Shown here one piece after another: positions 44,084-53,094 of a stretch of 64,000 nucleotides of DNA. Origin of the DNA: an uncultured Neomegalonema sp. (lineage in GTDB: Bacteria > Pseudomonadota > Alphaproteobacteria > Rhodobacterales > Rhodobacteraceae); assembly GCA_937990185.1 (NCBI GenBank), contig CALKBI010000017.1, positions 1-64,000 of the forward strand, read 5' to 3'. Under the pieces are notes generated by a model. That model was not told the origin of the DNA, ran no database searches, and saw only the letters and a list, made by a program, of their open reading frames with translations. How positions within the stretch are numbered: position 1 is the stretch's first letter; each line of letters begins with the position of its first letter. The position numbers were made by a program, and so were the translations under genes.

Positions 44084-44476
44084 TTAGCTCCGTTTCAGAG
44101 CATCGCGGATTTCTTCGAGCAGAATCTCGTTACGCGGCGTTTCTTCCGGCGCTTCTTCTTCCGCTTTTTTCGCTTTGTTGATGCCTTTGATGATCATGAA
44201 CAAAACGAACGAAACAATGATGAATGAAATCAATGCGTTAATGAAGAGACCGTATTTCACGAGGACAGGATCACCGCCGTCTGCGCCTGCACCAAGATTG
44301 ATAGCAAGTGCAGAGAAATCAGCACCACCCGTTAGGAATCCAACGATTGGCATAATAATATCACCAACGAGGGACGTAACGATTGAAGTGAACGCAGCAC
44401 CAATAACGATACCGACTGCCATATCCACCATATTGCCTTTTACGGCGAACTCTTTGAACTCTGTAAGCATACCCAT
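44084..44476 (-). CDS. mscL: Large-conductance mechanosensitive channel
   Basis: A 130-residue MscL protein, a homopentameric inner-membrane channel that opens under osmotic down-shock. The first helix [24 protein letters not shown], the following [16 protein letters not shown], the periplasmic loop and the second helix [23 protein letters not shown] are all clear. The C-terminal helix [10 protein letters not shown] completes the family pattern. AGGGA lies upstream of the first Met; the second Met (residue 3) is possible. Single gene ended by a terminator. Confidence 0.97.
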   Translation of the reverse strand: MGMLTEFKEFAVKGNMVDMAVGIVIGAAFTSIVTSLVGDIIMPIVGFLTGGADFSALAINLGAGADGGDPVLVKYGLFINALISFIIVSFVLFMIIKGINKAKKAEEEAPEETPRNEILLEEIRDALKRS

Positions 44477-44609
44477 AGAAAAATTTCCCTATAATCATAA
44501 CAACGAAAATTACGCAGCTTAGCTTGTTCAGTCCTTTTGCAGATCAACGCAATCTAATACTGCGTCCAGATATAAAAAATAGATCGGCATTGTTGCACAA
44601 GTGTACACA

Positions 44610-47042
44610 TCACCCGCGCAAGACTCCCCCTGTAGCTTTTTCAACTGAGGCAATAACTTTAGCGGCAAGCGCATCAATTTCCTCGTCCTTAAGCGTGGTG
44701 TCTTTAGGCTGCAAACGAACCGCAACGGCAATTGATTTTTTCCCTTCACCAAGTTGCTTAACGGCGTGTGCGCCATCAAAAACGTCAAACACCCGAACTT
44801 CTTCGATCAATGCTTTATCCGCCGAACGCGCCGCTTTGCGAATATCCTCCGCCTCCAGCCGCTCATCAACGACAAAGGCAAAGTCTCGTTCAACCGCTTG
44901 CAACTTATTCAATGTCAACGCAGGCCGCGCTTTAGTTTTTGCTTTCGGGAACGGAATCGCAGCCAGATAGATTAAAAAGGCAACCGCAGGCCCATCAATA
45001 TCCATCCCTTTAATCGCGTTCGGATGAAGCTCGCCTATTTCAGCAATCGTGACTTTCGGTCCCAACTTCAACGCGGCAGAGCGACCGGGGTGAAAGAACG
45101 ACGCGACAGAGCGATCAGTTTGCAGGCGATCAACAGGCGCACCTAAGGCTGTCAAAATGGCTTCGACATCCCCTTTTGCATCAAAGAAATCGAGGCCGCG
45201 ACGCGCTGCCGTCCAATCCCGTCCACTCGCATGACCAACACGGATACCCGCTGCAACAATTGCCTCTTCGCCCGGTTCAGCGCCATGAAAAGCCGCACCG
45301 ACCTCGAACAGCGCCAGATCTTTGAAGCCCTGCGCTTGGTTTCGCGCCGCCGCCGCCAACAATCCCGGCAGTGGGCTTGGCCGCATGTCGGACATCTCAG
45401 ATGAGATCGGATTTTCCAATTTCAGCGCATCAGAGCCACCTCCAAACAGAGCCGCCTCGTTATTGGCTATGAAAGTGTATGTCACACACTCGTTCATTCC
45501 CTGCGCGGCAAGCGCCCGCCGCGCCGTCGCAACACGACGCTGCATCGGTGTCAGGCTGCGTTTAAGCGCCCCCGTCTGCGATCTCGCCAGCGGTTGAGAT
45601 TCAAGATTCGTCAGTGAAGCAACCCGCGCAATTTCTTCAACGAGATCCGCCTCACCCCGTATATCAGGACGCCACGGCGGAACGGAAACCGTCATAGGCT
45701 CACCGGCTGTGACGCCAAACCCAAGCGCCTCTAAAATGCGCGTTTGCTCGGGGATTTCGACCGCCATTCCAACGAGTGTTTCCACCCTATTACCGCGCAA
45801 AGCAAAATCCCGTGCAGTATCTGGCGCTGCCCCGGCAATCACCAGTTCTGACGCTTCACCGCCGCACATTTCGAGGACCATTTTCGTCGCGAGTTCCATG
45901 CCCTCACGTGCAAATTCAGGATCAATACCGCGCTCAAATCGATAACGTGCATCCGAGTTAATCTTTAACTTCCGCCCTGTCGCAGCCGTCCGAACAGGGT
46001 CGAAATACGCACTCTCAATGAAGACATTCACAGTTTCTTCGGTACAGCCGGAGACTTCGCCGCCCATAACACCGCCGATACCCTCTGGACCATTATCATC
46101 GCAAATCAGAGTCATCGCATCATCGAAGGCGTACTCTTTGCCATCAAGCGCAAGCAGCTTTTCACCGGGTTGCGACAGACGGACATGAATGTTGCCATGC
46201 ACTTTATCCGCATCAAAAACGTGCAAAGGGCGAGCGCGGTCATAGGTCATGAAGTTCGTCATATCGACCAGCGCATTAATCGGGCGCAAGCCAATCGCGC
46301 GGATTTGCTGTTGCAGCCAATCCGGTGAAGGGCCGTTTTTCACACCACGAATATAACGGCCAACAAACAACGGACAGGCTTTGTCTTTGACATCATCCTT
46401 CAAAGTCACCGCTATAGGCGAGGCAAAACCATCAGCGATTTCTTCGGTCGGCGCAGGTTTCAGTGTCCCAATACCACGGGCCGCAAGATCACGTGCGACA
46501 CCGCGTACACCCAACGCATCGGGTCGGTTAGGCGTAATCGCAATGTCGATTACAGGATCATTGAGGTTCTTATAGTCAATAAAGCGCGCACCCATCGGCG
46601 CATCTTCCGGCAGATCAATAATGCCGTCATGATCGTCCGAGATCATCATCTCGCGCTCAGAGCAAAGCATCCCATTGGATTCGACACCGCGAATAACACC
46701 GGGCTTCAAATCAACTCCTGTACCCGGCACATGCGTTCCGACAGGGGCGAAAACCCCAACCAGCCCCGTACGCGCATTCGGCGCACCGCAAACGACTTGA
46801 ATCTCTTCGGAAGGAGAGTCGGGACCGTTCGGCCAAGCCTCAACGCGGCAAAGGCGCAGCCGGTCAGCATCCGGGTGCTGTACAGCCTCGATGACGCGGC
46901 AAATCCTAAAGGCTCCAAGCGTTTCCGCCGGATTTTCAATCCCTTCAACCTCTAAACCAAGGTCCGTCAATGCCGCTGCAATATCTTCAACACCAGCGTC
47001 GGTATCGAGATGCGTTTTGAGCCAGGATAGCGTGAATTTCAT
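44610..47042 (-). CDS. pheT: Phenylalanyl-tRNA synthetase beta subunit
   Basis: An 810-residue beta chain of the alpha2-beta2 PheRS. Domain order: N-terminal MKFTLSWLKTHLD, tRNA-binding OB fold (CRVEAWPNG ... VVCGAPNARTGLVGVFAPVGT), B3/B4 editing, B5 (LRGNRVETLVGMAV...), catalytic-like core (RPSPLPGLLAAAARNQAQGF), and C-terminal FDX-ACB (ALTLNKLQAVERDFAFVVDERL). It is not adjacent to pheS: the bd oxidase genes and a small Tat-type gene intervene. A perfect nine-base-pair hairpin covers the region just upstream of the start and includes the presumed ribosome-binding site. Confidence 0.97.
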   Translation of the reverse strand: MKFTLSWLKTHLDTDAGVEDIAAALTDLGLEVEGIENPAETLGAFRICRVIEAVQHPDADRLRLCRVEAWPNGPDSPSEEIQVVCGAPNARTGLVGVFAPVGTHVPGTGVDLKPGVIRGVESNGMLCSEREMMISDDHDGIIDLPEDAPMGARFIDYKNLNDPVIDIAITPNRPDALGVRGVARDLAARGIGTLKPAPTEEIADGFASPIAVTLKDDVKDKACPLFVGRYIRGVKNGPSPDWLQQQIRAIGLRPINALVDMTNFMTYDRARPLHVFDADKVHGNIHVRLSQPGEKLLALDGKEYAFDDAMTLICDDNGPEGIGGVMGGEVSGCTEETVNVFIESAYFDPVRTAATGRKLKINSDARYRFERGIDPEFAREGMELATKMVLEMCGGEASELVIAGAAPDTARDFALRGNRVETLVGMAVEIPEQTRILEALGFGVTAGEPMTVSVPPWRPDIRGEADLVEEIARVASLTNLESQPLARSQTGALKRSLTPMQRRVATARRALAAQGMNECVTYTFIANNEAALFGGGSDALKLENPISSEMSDMRPSPLPGLLAAAARNQAQGFKDLALFEVGAAFHGAEPGEEAIVAAGIRVGHASGRDWTAARRGLDFFDAKGDVEAILTALGAPVDRLQTDRSVASFFHPGRSAALKLGPKVTIAEIGELHPNAIKGMDIDGPAVAFLIYLAAIPFPKAKTKARPALTLNKLQAVERDFAFVVDERLEAEDIRKAARSADKALIEEVRVFDVFDGAHAVKQLGEGKKSIAVAVRLQPKDTTLKDEEIDALAAKVIASVEKATGGVLRG

Positions 47043-47051
47043 CAGTATGGT

Positions 47052-47077
47052 CCGCCTGCGTATATCTTCGCAGGCGG
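47052..47077 (-). promoter_or_regulatory. Hairpin covering the presumed pheT ribosome-binding site
   Basis: Perfect nine-base-pair GC-rich stem CCGCCTGCG / CGCAGGCGG (47052-47060 and 47069-47077) with an 8-base loop. On the minus strand the AGGCGG that would serve as the Shine-Dalgarno lies in the 3' arm, 9 bases before the ATG. No T run follows on that strand, so it is not a standard terminator for the oxidase genes; a T/A-rich run follows only on the plus strand. Translational control of pheT is a possible role. Confidence 0.5.
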
Positions 47078-47107
47078 TTTAACTTAAATGCGCCTCAAGG
47101 CAAAGGC

Positions 47108-47215
47108 TCACATGATCACTGATTTGATCATCCACGCGACAATGCTGATGATTGTCACTCCCGCCAGCCAATAGGCGACAAACCATGCAATACGGCTCAA
47201 ACCTTCTCGTTTCAT
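47108..47215 (-). CDS. Small bd-oxidase subunit (DUF2474/CydX-like), 35 residues
   Basis: A 35-residue gene whose ATG overlaps the cydB stop (ATGA). The product MKREGLSRIAWFVAYWLAGV... has one transmembrane helix with a Trp-rich start and basic N-terminus, the DUF2474/CydX pattern. These tiny subunits stabilise the haem-bearing CydA-CydB complex in the inner membrane. Position directly after cydB and translational coupling make this a real gene. Confidence 0.85.
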   Translation of the reverse strand: MKREGLSRIAWFVAYWLAGVTIISIVAWMIKSVIM

Positions 47216-48219
47216 CAGTGATACCCGTGTTCCGGCCTCACCTTACCGCGAAACACATAATAGGCGTATGCGGTGTATGCGAGGATGATTGGCAGCAAAA
47301 TAACTGTCCCGACTAAGGCAAATTCAAGACTGCTTTGCGGTGCGGCGGCCTCCCATATGGTCAGCGAAGGCGGCACGATGTTGGGATAAAAGCTAATACC
47401 AATCCCGATAAAGCCCAGCACGAATAACGAAATCGACGCAAGGAAAGGCGTCAAGTCACTCTTATTCCGCAATCCGGCGAACAACTGATACGCCGCAAGT
47501 CCGACCAGTGCAGGTACAACACTCGTAATCGCAATCTTTGGCCAAGAGAACCATCGGTCAAAGTAAACCGGGTCAAGAAACGGCGTGATAAGACTCACCG
47601 CACCAATCAGACCAAGCGTCGCAATCGCCAGCTTAAAAGCGGCTTGCCTCATTCGTTCTTGAAACGCGCCTTCGATTTTAAGAATTAACCAAGTCGCCCC
47701 AAGCAACGTGTATCCGGCTGCAACCCCTATCCCCGTCAGGATAGAGAACGGCGTCAGCCAATCCCACCAACCTCCGGCGTAAGCGCGGTTTTCGATTGCA
47801 ATACCCTGAACCAGCGCGCCCAATGCAATACCTTGCATCAAGGCAGCCACCAGCGAGCCACCGAAAAAGGCGAGATTCCATACCCACTTCCAGCGCTCAG
47901 TCCGCCAGCGATATTCAAAGGCAACACCGCGAAACACCAACGCCAGCAACATGGCGATCAATGGCGCGTATAACGCAGGCAATACCGTCGCATAGACGAC
48001 GGGAAAAACCGCAAGCAACCCGCCGCCGCCCATCACAAGCCATGTCTCGTTGCCATCCCAAACCGGCGCAACCGAGTTCATTGCCAGATCGCGCTCGCCC
48101 TCATCCTTGAGAAACGGAAACAAAATCCCGATCCCAAGATCAAATCCGTCAAGAACCACATAGACCAGAACAGCAAAAGCGATAATTCCGGCCCAGATAA
48201 AAGGAAGATCGAATTCCAT
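47215..48219 (-). CDS. cydB: Cytochrome bd ubiquinol oxidase subunit II
   Basis: A 334-residue multi-spanning membrane protein, the non-haem subunit of the bd oxidase. The N-terminus DLPFIWAGIIAFAVLVYVVL followed by DGFDLGIGILFPF, then PVWDGNETWLVMGGGGLLAVFP, is diagnostic of CydB/CioB. It begins 3 bases after the cydA stop and overlaps the small DUF2474 gene by 4 bases. The complex reduces oxygen to water with quinol and builds proton-motive force without pumping. Confidence 0.97.
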   Translation of the reverse strand: MEFDLPFIWAGIIAFAVLVYVVLDGFDLGIGILFPFLKDEGERDLAMNSVAPVWDGNETWLVMGGGGLLAVFPVVYATVLPALYAPLIAMLLALVFRGVAFEYRWRTERWKWVWNLAFFGGSLVAALMQGIALGALVQGIAIENRAYAGGWWDWLTPFSILTGIGVAAGYTLLGATWLILKIEGAFQERMRQAAFKLAIATLGLIGAVSLITPFLDPVYFDRWFSWPKIAITSVVPALVGLAAYQLFAGLRNKSDLTPFLASISLFVLGFIGIGISFYPNIVPPSLTIWEAAAPQSSLEFALVGTVILLPIILAYTAYAYYVFRGKVRPEHGYH

Positions 48220-48222
48220 GAT

Positions 48223-49635
48223 TTATCTCCCCGTCGTGCCAGAAATGAGTTGCTGTGCGGGTGTGATACCGGCGGCTCTGATCGGGCCTTTGTTCAGCCC
48301 CATCTTCACATCAATCGCACCCGGTGTCTTATTCATCATCCGCATGATGTAATAAGTTCCCGCACCGAAAACGAAGAAATAGACAATGATAAAGGCGGTC
48401 AGCGATGCGGCCACCGCTGGCGCTTCAATCGGCGCGAGCGAATCCGAAGTGCGAAGCACACCGTAAACTGTGAAAGGTTGCCGCCCTACTTCCGTTGTGA
48501 CCCATCCAGCAAGCACGGCAACGAAACCCGACGGCGCCATCAACACCATCACGCGCTGCAACCAATTTGCGTCATAAAGCTGTCCTTTCCAACGTCGGAA
48601 CAAGCTCCAGAAACCAATCGCCAGCATCGCAAAACCAATCGCGATCATGATGCGGAAGCTCCAGAATACGATAGCAACCGGCGGTTCTTCATCATCCGGG
48701 ATTGTATCAAGACCATCCAGCGGCGCGTTCAGGTCGTGCTTGAGGATCAGGCTCGACAGCTTTGGAATCTCAATCGCGTAATCAATTCGCTTCTCCTCGG
48801 AGTTCGGAATACCGAACAAGATCAACGGCGCACCCTCTGGATAGCTGTCATAATGCCCCTCCATCGCCATCACTTTGGCAGGTTGGTGCTCCAGCGTATT
48901 CAGACCGTGCAAATCACCTGCAACAATCTGCAATGGCGTAACAATTACCGCCATCCACATCGCCATGGAGAACATCTTACGTGCGGCAAGGTTCGTTTTA
49001 TCCCGCAGCAAATGTAGCGCACCAACACCGCCAACCACAAAAGCTGTCGTCAGATACGCGGCTAAAACCATGTGAGTCAGGCGATATGGGAAAGAAGGAT
49101 TGAATACGATGGCCCACCAATCTTCCGGTACAAATTGCCCATCCGTATTGATGCTGTAGCCCGCAGGAGTCTGCATCCACGAATTCACCGACAAGATCCA
49201 TGTCGCTGAAAGCAAAGTACCGAAGGCGACCATGCCGGTTGCAAACATATGCAGGCGCGGACCGACACGCTCACGGCCAAACAGCATAATGCCGAGGAAG
49301 CCAGCTTCCAAAAAGAAGGCCGAGAGAATTTCATAGGCCATCAGCGGCCCGATAACTGGCCCCGCTTTATCGGAAAAGACGCTCCAGTTCGTGCCGAACT
49401 GATAAGACATCACGATACCCGAGACCACGCCCATGCCAAAAGCAACGGCGAATATCTTTTTCCAATAGTTGAACAGGGATAGATAGACGTCTTTTTTCGT
49501 CCACAACCAAAGGCCGTTCAGCACGGCGAGATAGCTGGCCAAACCAATGGAAAATGCGGGAAAGATGATATGAAATGACACTGTAAAAGCAAATTGGATA
49601 CGCGCGAGCAGCTCCGCCGTCATTCCATCAAACAT
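48223..49635 (-). CDS. cydA: Cytochrome bd ubiquinol oxidase subunit I (short Q-loop, CioA type)
   Basis: A 470-residue haem-bearing subunit. Family features: RIQFAFTVSFHIIFPAFSIGLASYLA with the haem-ligand His, GVVSGIVMSYQFGTNWSVFSDKAG, the quinol-site region with GWVTTEVGRQPFTVYGVLRT. The length and lack of a long Q-loop insertion match the cyanide-insensitive CioA branch. It heads the cydA-cydB-DUF2474 operon lying between pheS and pheT. This oxidase complements the aa3 oxidase suggested by the subunit IV gene at 51.3 kb. Confidence 0.97.
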   Translation of the reverse strand: MFDGMTAELLARIQFAFTVSFHIIFPAFSIGLASYLAVLNGLWLWTKKDVYLSLFNYWKKIFAVAFGMGVVSGIVMSYQFGTNWSVFSDKAGPVIGPLMAYEILSAFFLEAGFLGIMLFGRERVGPRLHMFATGMVAFGTLLSATWILSVNSWMQTPAGYSINTDGQFVPEDWWAIVFNPSFPYRLTHMVLAAYLTTAFVVGGVGALHLLRDKTNLAARKMFSMAMWMAVIVTPLQIVAGDLHGLNTLEHQPAKVMAMEGHYDSYPEGAPLILFGIPNSEEKRIDYAIEIPKLSSLILKHDLNAPLDGLDTIPDDEEPPVAIVFWSFRIMIAIGFAMLAIGFWSLFRRWKGQLYDANWLQRVMVLMAPSGFVAVLAGWVTTEVGRQPFTVYGVLRTSDSLAPIEAPAVAASLTAFIIVYFFVFGAGTYYIMRMMNKTPGAIDVKMGLNKGPIRAAGITPAQQLISGTTGR

Positions 49636-49752
49636 TTTCGCACCCTTAGGCTGAACAACATCTTCGTCTGTCAGCTATATAGGGGGCAAAATTCTATTGT
49701 GCAGGTGCGAAGGGTGCGACCCGGCATCGCACCAACCAGCTAAATTTTTGTG

Positions 49753-49983
49753 CTATGCAACAAGATAGGCGAGTGTAGACATGCTGCTGTGATCGGCCCG
49801 ATAAAACGTCATCGCATTCTTATCGCTGTCAAAGACATATGACGGCGTTGGGCCTAACTTCTTCCGCTCTTCACGCGCTGTTTGTCGTTCCACAACAGAG
49901 GCTGCAGCGAGTTTGGTGCGGCTTAGGATCGCGGGAGCAGCGGTGAGCGCTGCGGCGGACTTCAGAAAATCACGTTTATTCAA
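49753..49983 (-). CDS. Small Tat-signal protein of unknown function
   Basis: A 76-residue frame from a TTG start with GGAG 6 bases upstream. It opens with NKRDFLKSAAALTAAPAIL, close to a Tat signal (the usual second Arg of the twin pair is Lys here) followed by a hydrophobic stretch, then about 45 residues (FDSDKNAMTFYRADHSSMSTLAYLVA at the end). I recognise no domain. It could be a short exported peptide, or a remnant of a larger Tat substrate. It lies between pheS and the bd oxidase genes. Confidence 0.45.
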   Translation of the reverse strand: MNKRDFLKSAAALTAAPAILSRTKLAAASVVERQTAREERKKLGPTPSYVFDSDKNAMTFYRADHSSMSTLAYLVA

Positions 49984-50064
49984 GGTCGTCTCCAGTAGAG
50001 GCCGCACAACACCGTGCAGCTCACTGGATATGGTAATTCATTGCGCTAATTACAAGATGTAGTG

Positions 50065-51141
50065 TTACGCACTCAAACCGCCATGCAAAGTCGGCACATC
50101 AAGGGCGCGGAATCCGTAATGGCGCAGCCAGCGCAAATCGCTCTCAAAGAATCCACGCAGATCGGGAATACCGTATTTCAGCATTGCAATCCGGTCGATC
50201 CCGACACCGAAGGCAAATCCCTGCCATTGATCAGGGTCGATATTGCAGTTGGATAGCACTTTCGGATGCACCATGCCGGACCCTAGAATCTCCAGCCAAT
50301 CATCACCCTCGCCGACTTTTAGGACGCCTTTATCCCACGAACATCGGATATCAACCTCTGCCGACGGCTCCGTGAAGGGGAAGTGCGAGGCACGGAACCG
50401 CAATTCCACATTATCGACCTCGAAGAACGCTTTGACGAATTCTTCCAGCGTCCATTTCAAGTTCGCCATTGTAATGCTTTTGTCGATGGCCATGCCTTCA
50501 ACTTGGTGAAACATCGGCGTATGGGTCTGGTCATAATCCGAGCGATACACCCGCCCGGGCGCAATAAAGCGAACCGGCGCGCCTTCGGCCTCCAGCGTGC
50601 GAATCTGTACCGGAGAGGTATGCGTGCGAAGGACATGGCGCGTGCCGTCTGCCTTTGGCGCCATATAAAACGTATCCATCTCCGCGCGTGCCGGATGTTC
50701 GGGCACAATGTTCAATGCATCAAAATTGTGCCAATCATCTTCGATCTGTGCGCCCTCTTTCACCTCAAAGCCCATATCGGCAAAGATCGCCGTAACTTCT
50801 TCGGTGACGACCGAAACCGGATGCAGCGTCCCTTGCGCACGGGGCCGTGGAGGGAGCGACACGTCTAACCATTCCGTCGCCAAGCGCTCGTTTAAGATAG
50901 CATCGCCAAGCGCGGCTTTTTTTGCGGAAATGGCCGCATTAATCTCATCTTTTAGAGCATTCAGCGCTGGTCCAGCCGTTTGGCGTTCCTCAGGGGTCAT
51001 TTTCCCCAATTCCCGCATTTTCAGCGCGACTTCGCCTTTTTTACCCACAGCGGCGACTCGCGCCGACTCAAGCGTTGCTTCATCCGCTGCCTCATTAACG
51101 GCGGTTAGGTATTTCGTGCGAAGATCGTCAAGATCGCTCAT
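50065..51141 (-). CDS. pheS: Phenylalanyl-tRNA synthetase alpha subunit
   Basis: A 358-residue alpha chain. An N-terminal coiled coil ([20 protein letters not shown]...) precedes the class II catalytic domain: [13 protein letters not shown], motif 2 with [23 protein letters not shown], and motif 3 [21 protein letters not shown]. The start is taken at MSDLD; the frame is open 16 codons further upstream. pheT is found 3 kb downstream on the same strand, separated by other genes, so the usual pheST operon is broken. Confidence 0.97.
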   Translation of the reverse strand: MSDLDDLRTKYLTAVNEAADEATLESARVAAVGKKGEVALKMRELGKMTPEERQTAGPALNALKDEINAAISAKKAALGDAILNERLATEWLDVSLPPRPRAQGTLHPVSVVTEEVTAIFADMGFEVKEGAQIEDDWHNFDALNIVPEHPARAEMDTFYMAPKADGTRHVLRTHTSPVQIRTLEAEGAPVRFIAPGRVYRSDYDQTHTPMFHQVEGMAIDKSITMANLKWTLEEFVKAFFEVDNVELRFRASHFPFTEPSAEVDIRCSWDKGVLKVGEGDDWLEILGSGMVHPKVLSNCNIDPDQWQGFAFGVGIDRIAMLKYGIPDLRGFFESDLRWLRHYGFRALDVPTLHGGLSA

Positions 51142-51279
51142 CGGTATATCCCGCTGGAAAGTCGTTTCACCGCGACTTATCAGAGCCATTCGGTAATTTC
51201 TACACGCGCGACAGTGCTGGTTATGGACTTTTTCAACATCATGCGCTTAACGTCCGCCCAACAATGGTGGAGAAGACCG

Positions 51280-51429
51280 ATGACGAATTACGACCCAGAG
51301 AACTTTAAGCCCGGCGAAATGGACACAAGCGTTCAATCTGCAACCTTTGATGGTTTCATGAAAACCTGTGTGATCGTGACCGCAGCAACGATTGCCGTTT
51401 GCATTTTCCTGCTGATCGTCGGCGTTTAA
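51280..51429 (+). CDS. aa3-type cytochrome c oxidase subunit IV
   Basis: A 49-residue single-helix membrane peptide (MTNYDPENFKPGEMDTSVQS, then TFDGFMKTCVIVTAATIAVCIFLLIVGV). It matches the short COX4_pro_2 subunit IV of alphaproteobacterial aa3 oxidases, found in Paracoccus and Rhodobacter types. GGAGAAG lies upstream of the ATG. It stands alone, apart from the main ctaC/D/E genes. It is divergent from pheS. Confidence 0.9.
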   Translation: MTNYDPENFKPGEMDTSVQSATFDGFMKTCVIVTAATIAVCIFLLIVGV

Positions 51430-51435
51430 TAGACG

Positions 51436-52464
51436 CTAGGGAAGCTGGGGCGCGGGCATAAATGTCGGCGCACCATTTACAAACGTAAAACCGTTTTTAA
51501 ACGAGACTGCGTAGACCTGCTCACCTTCGCGCTCGCCCTTTCTGGCAAACCCGCCGAGAATGGTTTGATACCATTTGACATCTTTTTCGGCCAAATACCC
51601 GGCGCGAGCGGCATTTGCTAAGAAATCCCCTAATCCTTGTAACCGCAATATTATTGCGCCTTCCGGTTTGCGGTCGCGCACTTCTGCCGCGCCATCACCA
51701 TTCAATGTGATCCCCGCAAGATTAAGCGCCATCCGATCAATCTGGATGGCGTTGACTTGCATGGTTCTATCCGGGCGCACAGAAACATCAGCCTTGGCGC
51801 TCAACCCGATATTGACAGGATCGCGCGGAAAACTCTGCGAAGGATCGACAATATCCCATGCATCCCCATTAACGGCGGCTCCTTTCAGATCAAGCACCCC
51901 ACTCATCTGACCAACGGCATTTTCAGGAGCAGTCCCGGTCGCCGTGAACTTTTCTGCGGTAATCGTATAAGGCGGCGTGAGGGATGACGTGACTTCGATT
52001 TCAATGGCCTCGCCTTGACCAGCCACGTTCACTTCATCAGAGCTTTTTGTCAGGTTCCCAGAAAATCCATTCGACCGGATTACCACATCAAAAGGCGGCA
52101 CTTGTCCGTTAAGCGAGGTAATACGTGCATTTTGCACCTCCGGGACAGTAAAATTCACCGTTCCAAAGTCTGCGACTGAAGACTCGAAAGAAATTACTGG
52201 CGTCTCCCAATCTGCACGCGCTTGTCCTTGTAGAGTTTGCACGATTGATTGCGTGCGGGGAGCGATCAACTTCCCTCGATACGCAAAGGGAAAACCCTCA
52301 ATTTCCAACGATTTGTAAGATGCGGCGACCCCGTGCCCAGCCCATTCCACGATTTGAGCATCAAGCTGTTTGCGGATTTGGCCTTCGCCATAATACCACC
52401 CACCGCTCCATACCACTGCCAATGCGCCAACCGCACCCAGTCCAAGCGCCGCTATTTTAGCCAT
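51436..52464 (-). CDS. DUF2125 domain-containing protein
   Basis: A 342-residue protein from the ATG preceded by AGGAG. An N-terminal membrane anchor (IAALGLGAVGALAVVWSGGWYYG) is followed by the DUF2125 domain with GHGVAASYKSLEIEGFPFAYRGKL. The protein is probably periplasmic and inner-membrane anchored. DUF2125 is mainly alphaproteobacterial and its function is unknown. A beta-rich, repetitive layout (SLNGQVPPFDVVIRSNGFSGN) recalls lipid-binding or AsmA-like folds, but this is only an impression. Confidence 0.88.
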   Translation of the reverse strand: MAKIAALGLGAVGALAVVWSGGWYYGEGQIRKQLDAQIVEWAGHGVAASYKSLEIEGFPFAYRGKLIAPRTQSIVQTLQGQARADWETPVISFESSVADFGTVNFTVPEVQNARITSLNGQVPPFDVVIRSNGFSGNLTKSSDEVNVAGQGEAIEIEVTSSLTPPYTITAEKFTATGTAPENAVGQMSGVLDLKGAAVNGDAWDIVDPSQSFPRDPVNIGLSAKADVSVRPDRTMQVNAIQIDRMALNLAGITLNGDGAAEVRDRKPEGAIILRLQGLGDFLANAARAGYLAEKDVKWYQTILGGFARKGEREGEQVYAVSFKNGFTFVNGAPTFMPAPQLP

Positions 52465-52537
52465 GTCGATGATCTCCTGTCGCGTCTTGGCATTGAGAGA
52501 GATATAGAACACCTCTGTTACGATTGGTAAGGATCAA

Positions 52538-53083
52538 ATGTCAGAGGAATTTTGGGTTTTCGGATATGGCTCACTCATGTGGAAGCCGGGGTTTCCGTTC
52601 GTTGAGCGCTGTAAAGCAGAACTCGCCAATCATCGGCGCAATTTTTGTCTAAAGTCAGTGCGGTTCCGGGGAACGCATGAATATCCCGGCCTCGTCCTCG
52701 CGCTTGAACCCAAAGATGGCGCAATGTGCCAAGGCGTCGCCTACCGTGTGAGTGCATCGGATGCCTCTGAGACGCGCGCTTATTTAGAAGACCGCGAAAT
52801 GGATCGCGGATCATATTTCGAAACGTTCCAAACCCTTGAACTGGAGGATAAGCGTCGAGTTGATGCGCTTTGCTATGTTATAAACCCCGACAACCAAGAC
52901 TATATTCGTGATCTCTCATTTGATGAAAAAGCCCATATCATTGCGACCGCCGTTGGGCCTACCGGCACAAACCGGGACTATCTGTTCAATACGCTCAATG
53001 ACCTCCGCAAAATGAGTCTGGCCGACCCCGAAGTTGAAAGCCTCGCGGAGAGGGTGGCAGCATTACTTGGCGATCAGGATTGA
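52538..53083 (+). CDS. chaC: ChaC-type gamma-glutamylcyclotransferase
   Basis: A 181-residue protein of the ChaC family, which degrades glutathione to 5-oxoproline and Cys-Gly. The YGSLMWKPGFPF motif (substrate loop) and the later catalytic Glu in the YLEDREMD region are visible. The DALCYVINPDNQDYIRDLS segment is typical. It is divergent from the DUF2125 gene. Cytoplasmic. Confidence 0.92.
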   Translation: MSEEFWVFGYGSLMWKPGFPFVERCKAELANHRRNFCLKSVRFRGTHEYPGLVLALEPKDGAMCQGVAYRVSASDASETRAYLEDREMDRGSYFETFQTLELEDKRRVDALCYVINPDNQDYIRDLSFDEKAHIIATAVGPTGTNRDYLFNTLNDLRKMSLADPEVESLAERVAALLGDQD

Positions 53084-53094
53084 ATCTCTCTCGT

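Noticed and set aside
49713-49733. Hairpin GGTGCGA / TCGCACC between the Tat-type gene and cydA
   Set aside because: Seven-pair stem but no T run on either strand, so I did not call it a terminator; it could still be a regulatory element in the cydA leader.
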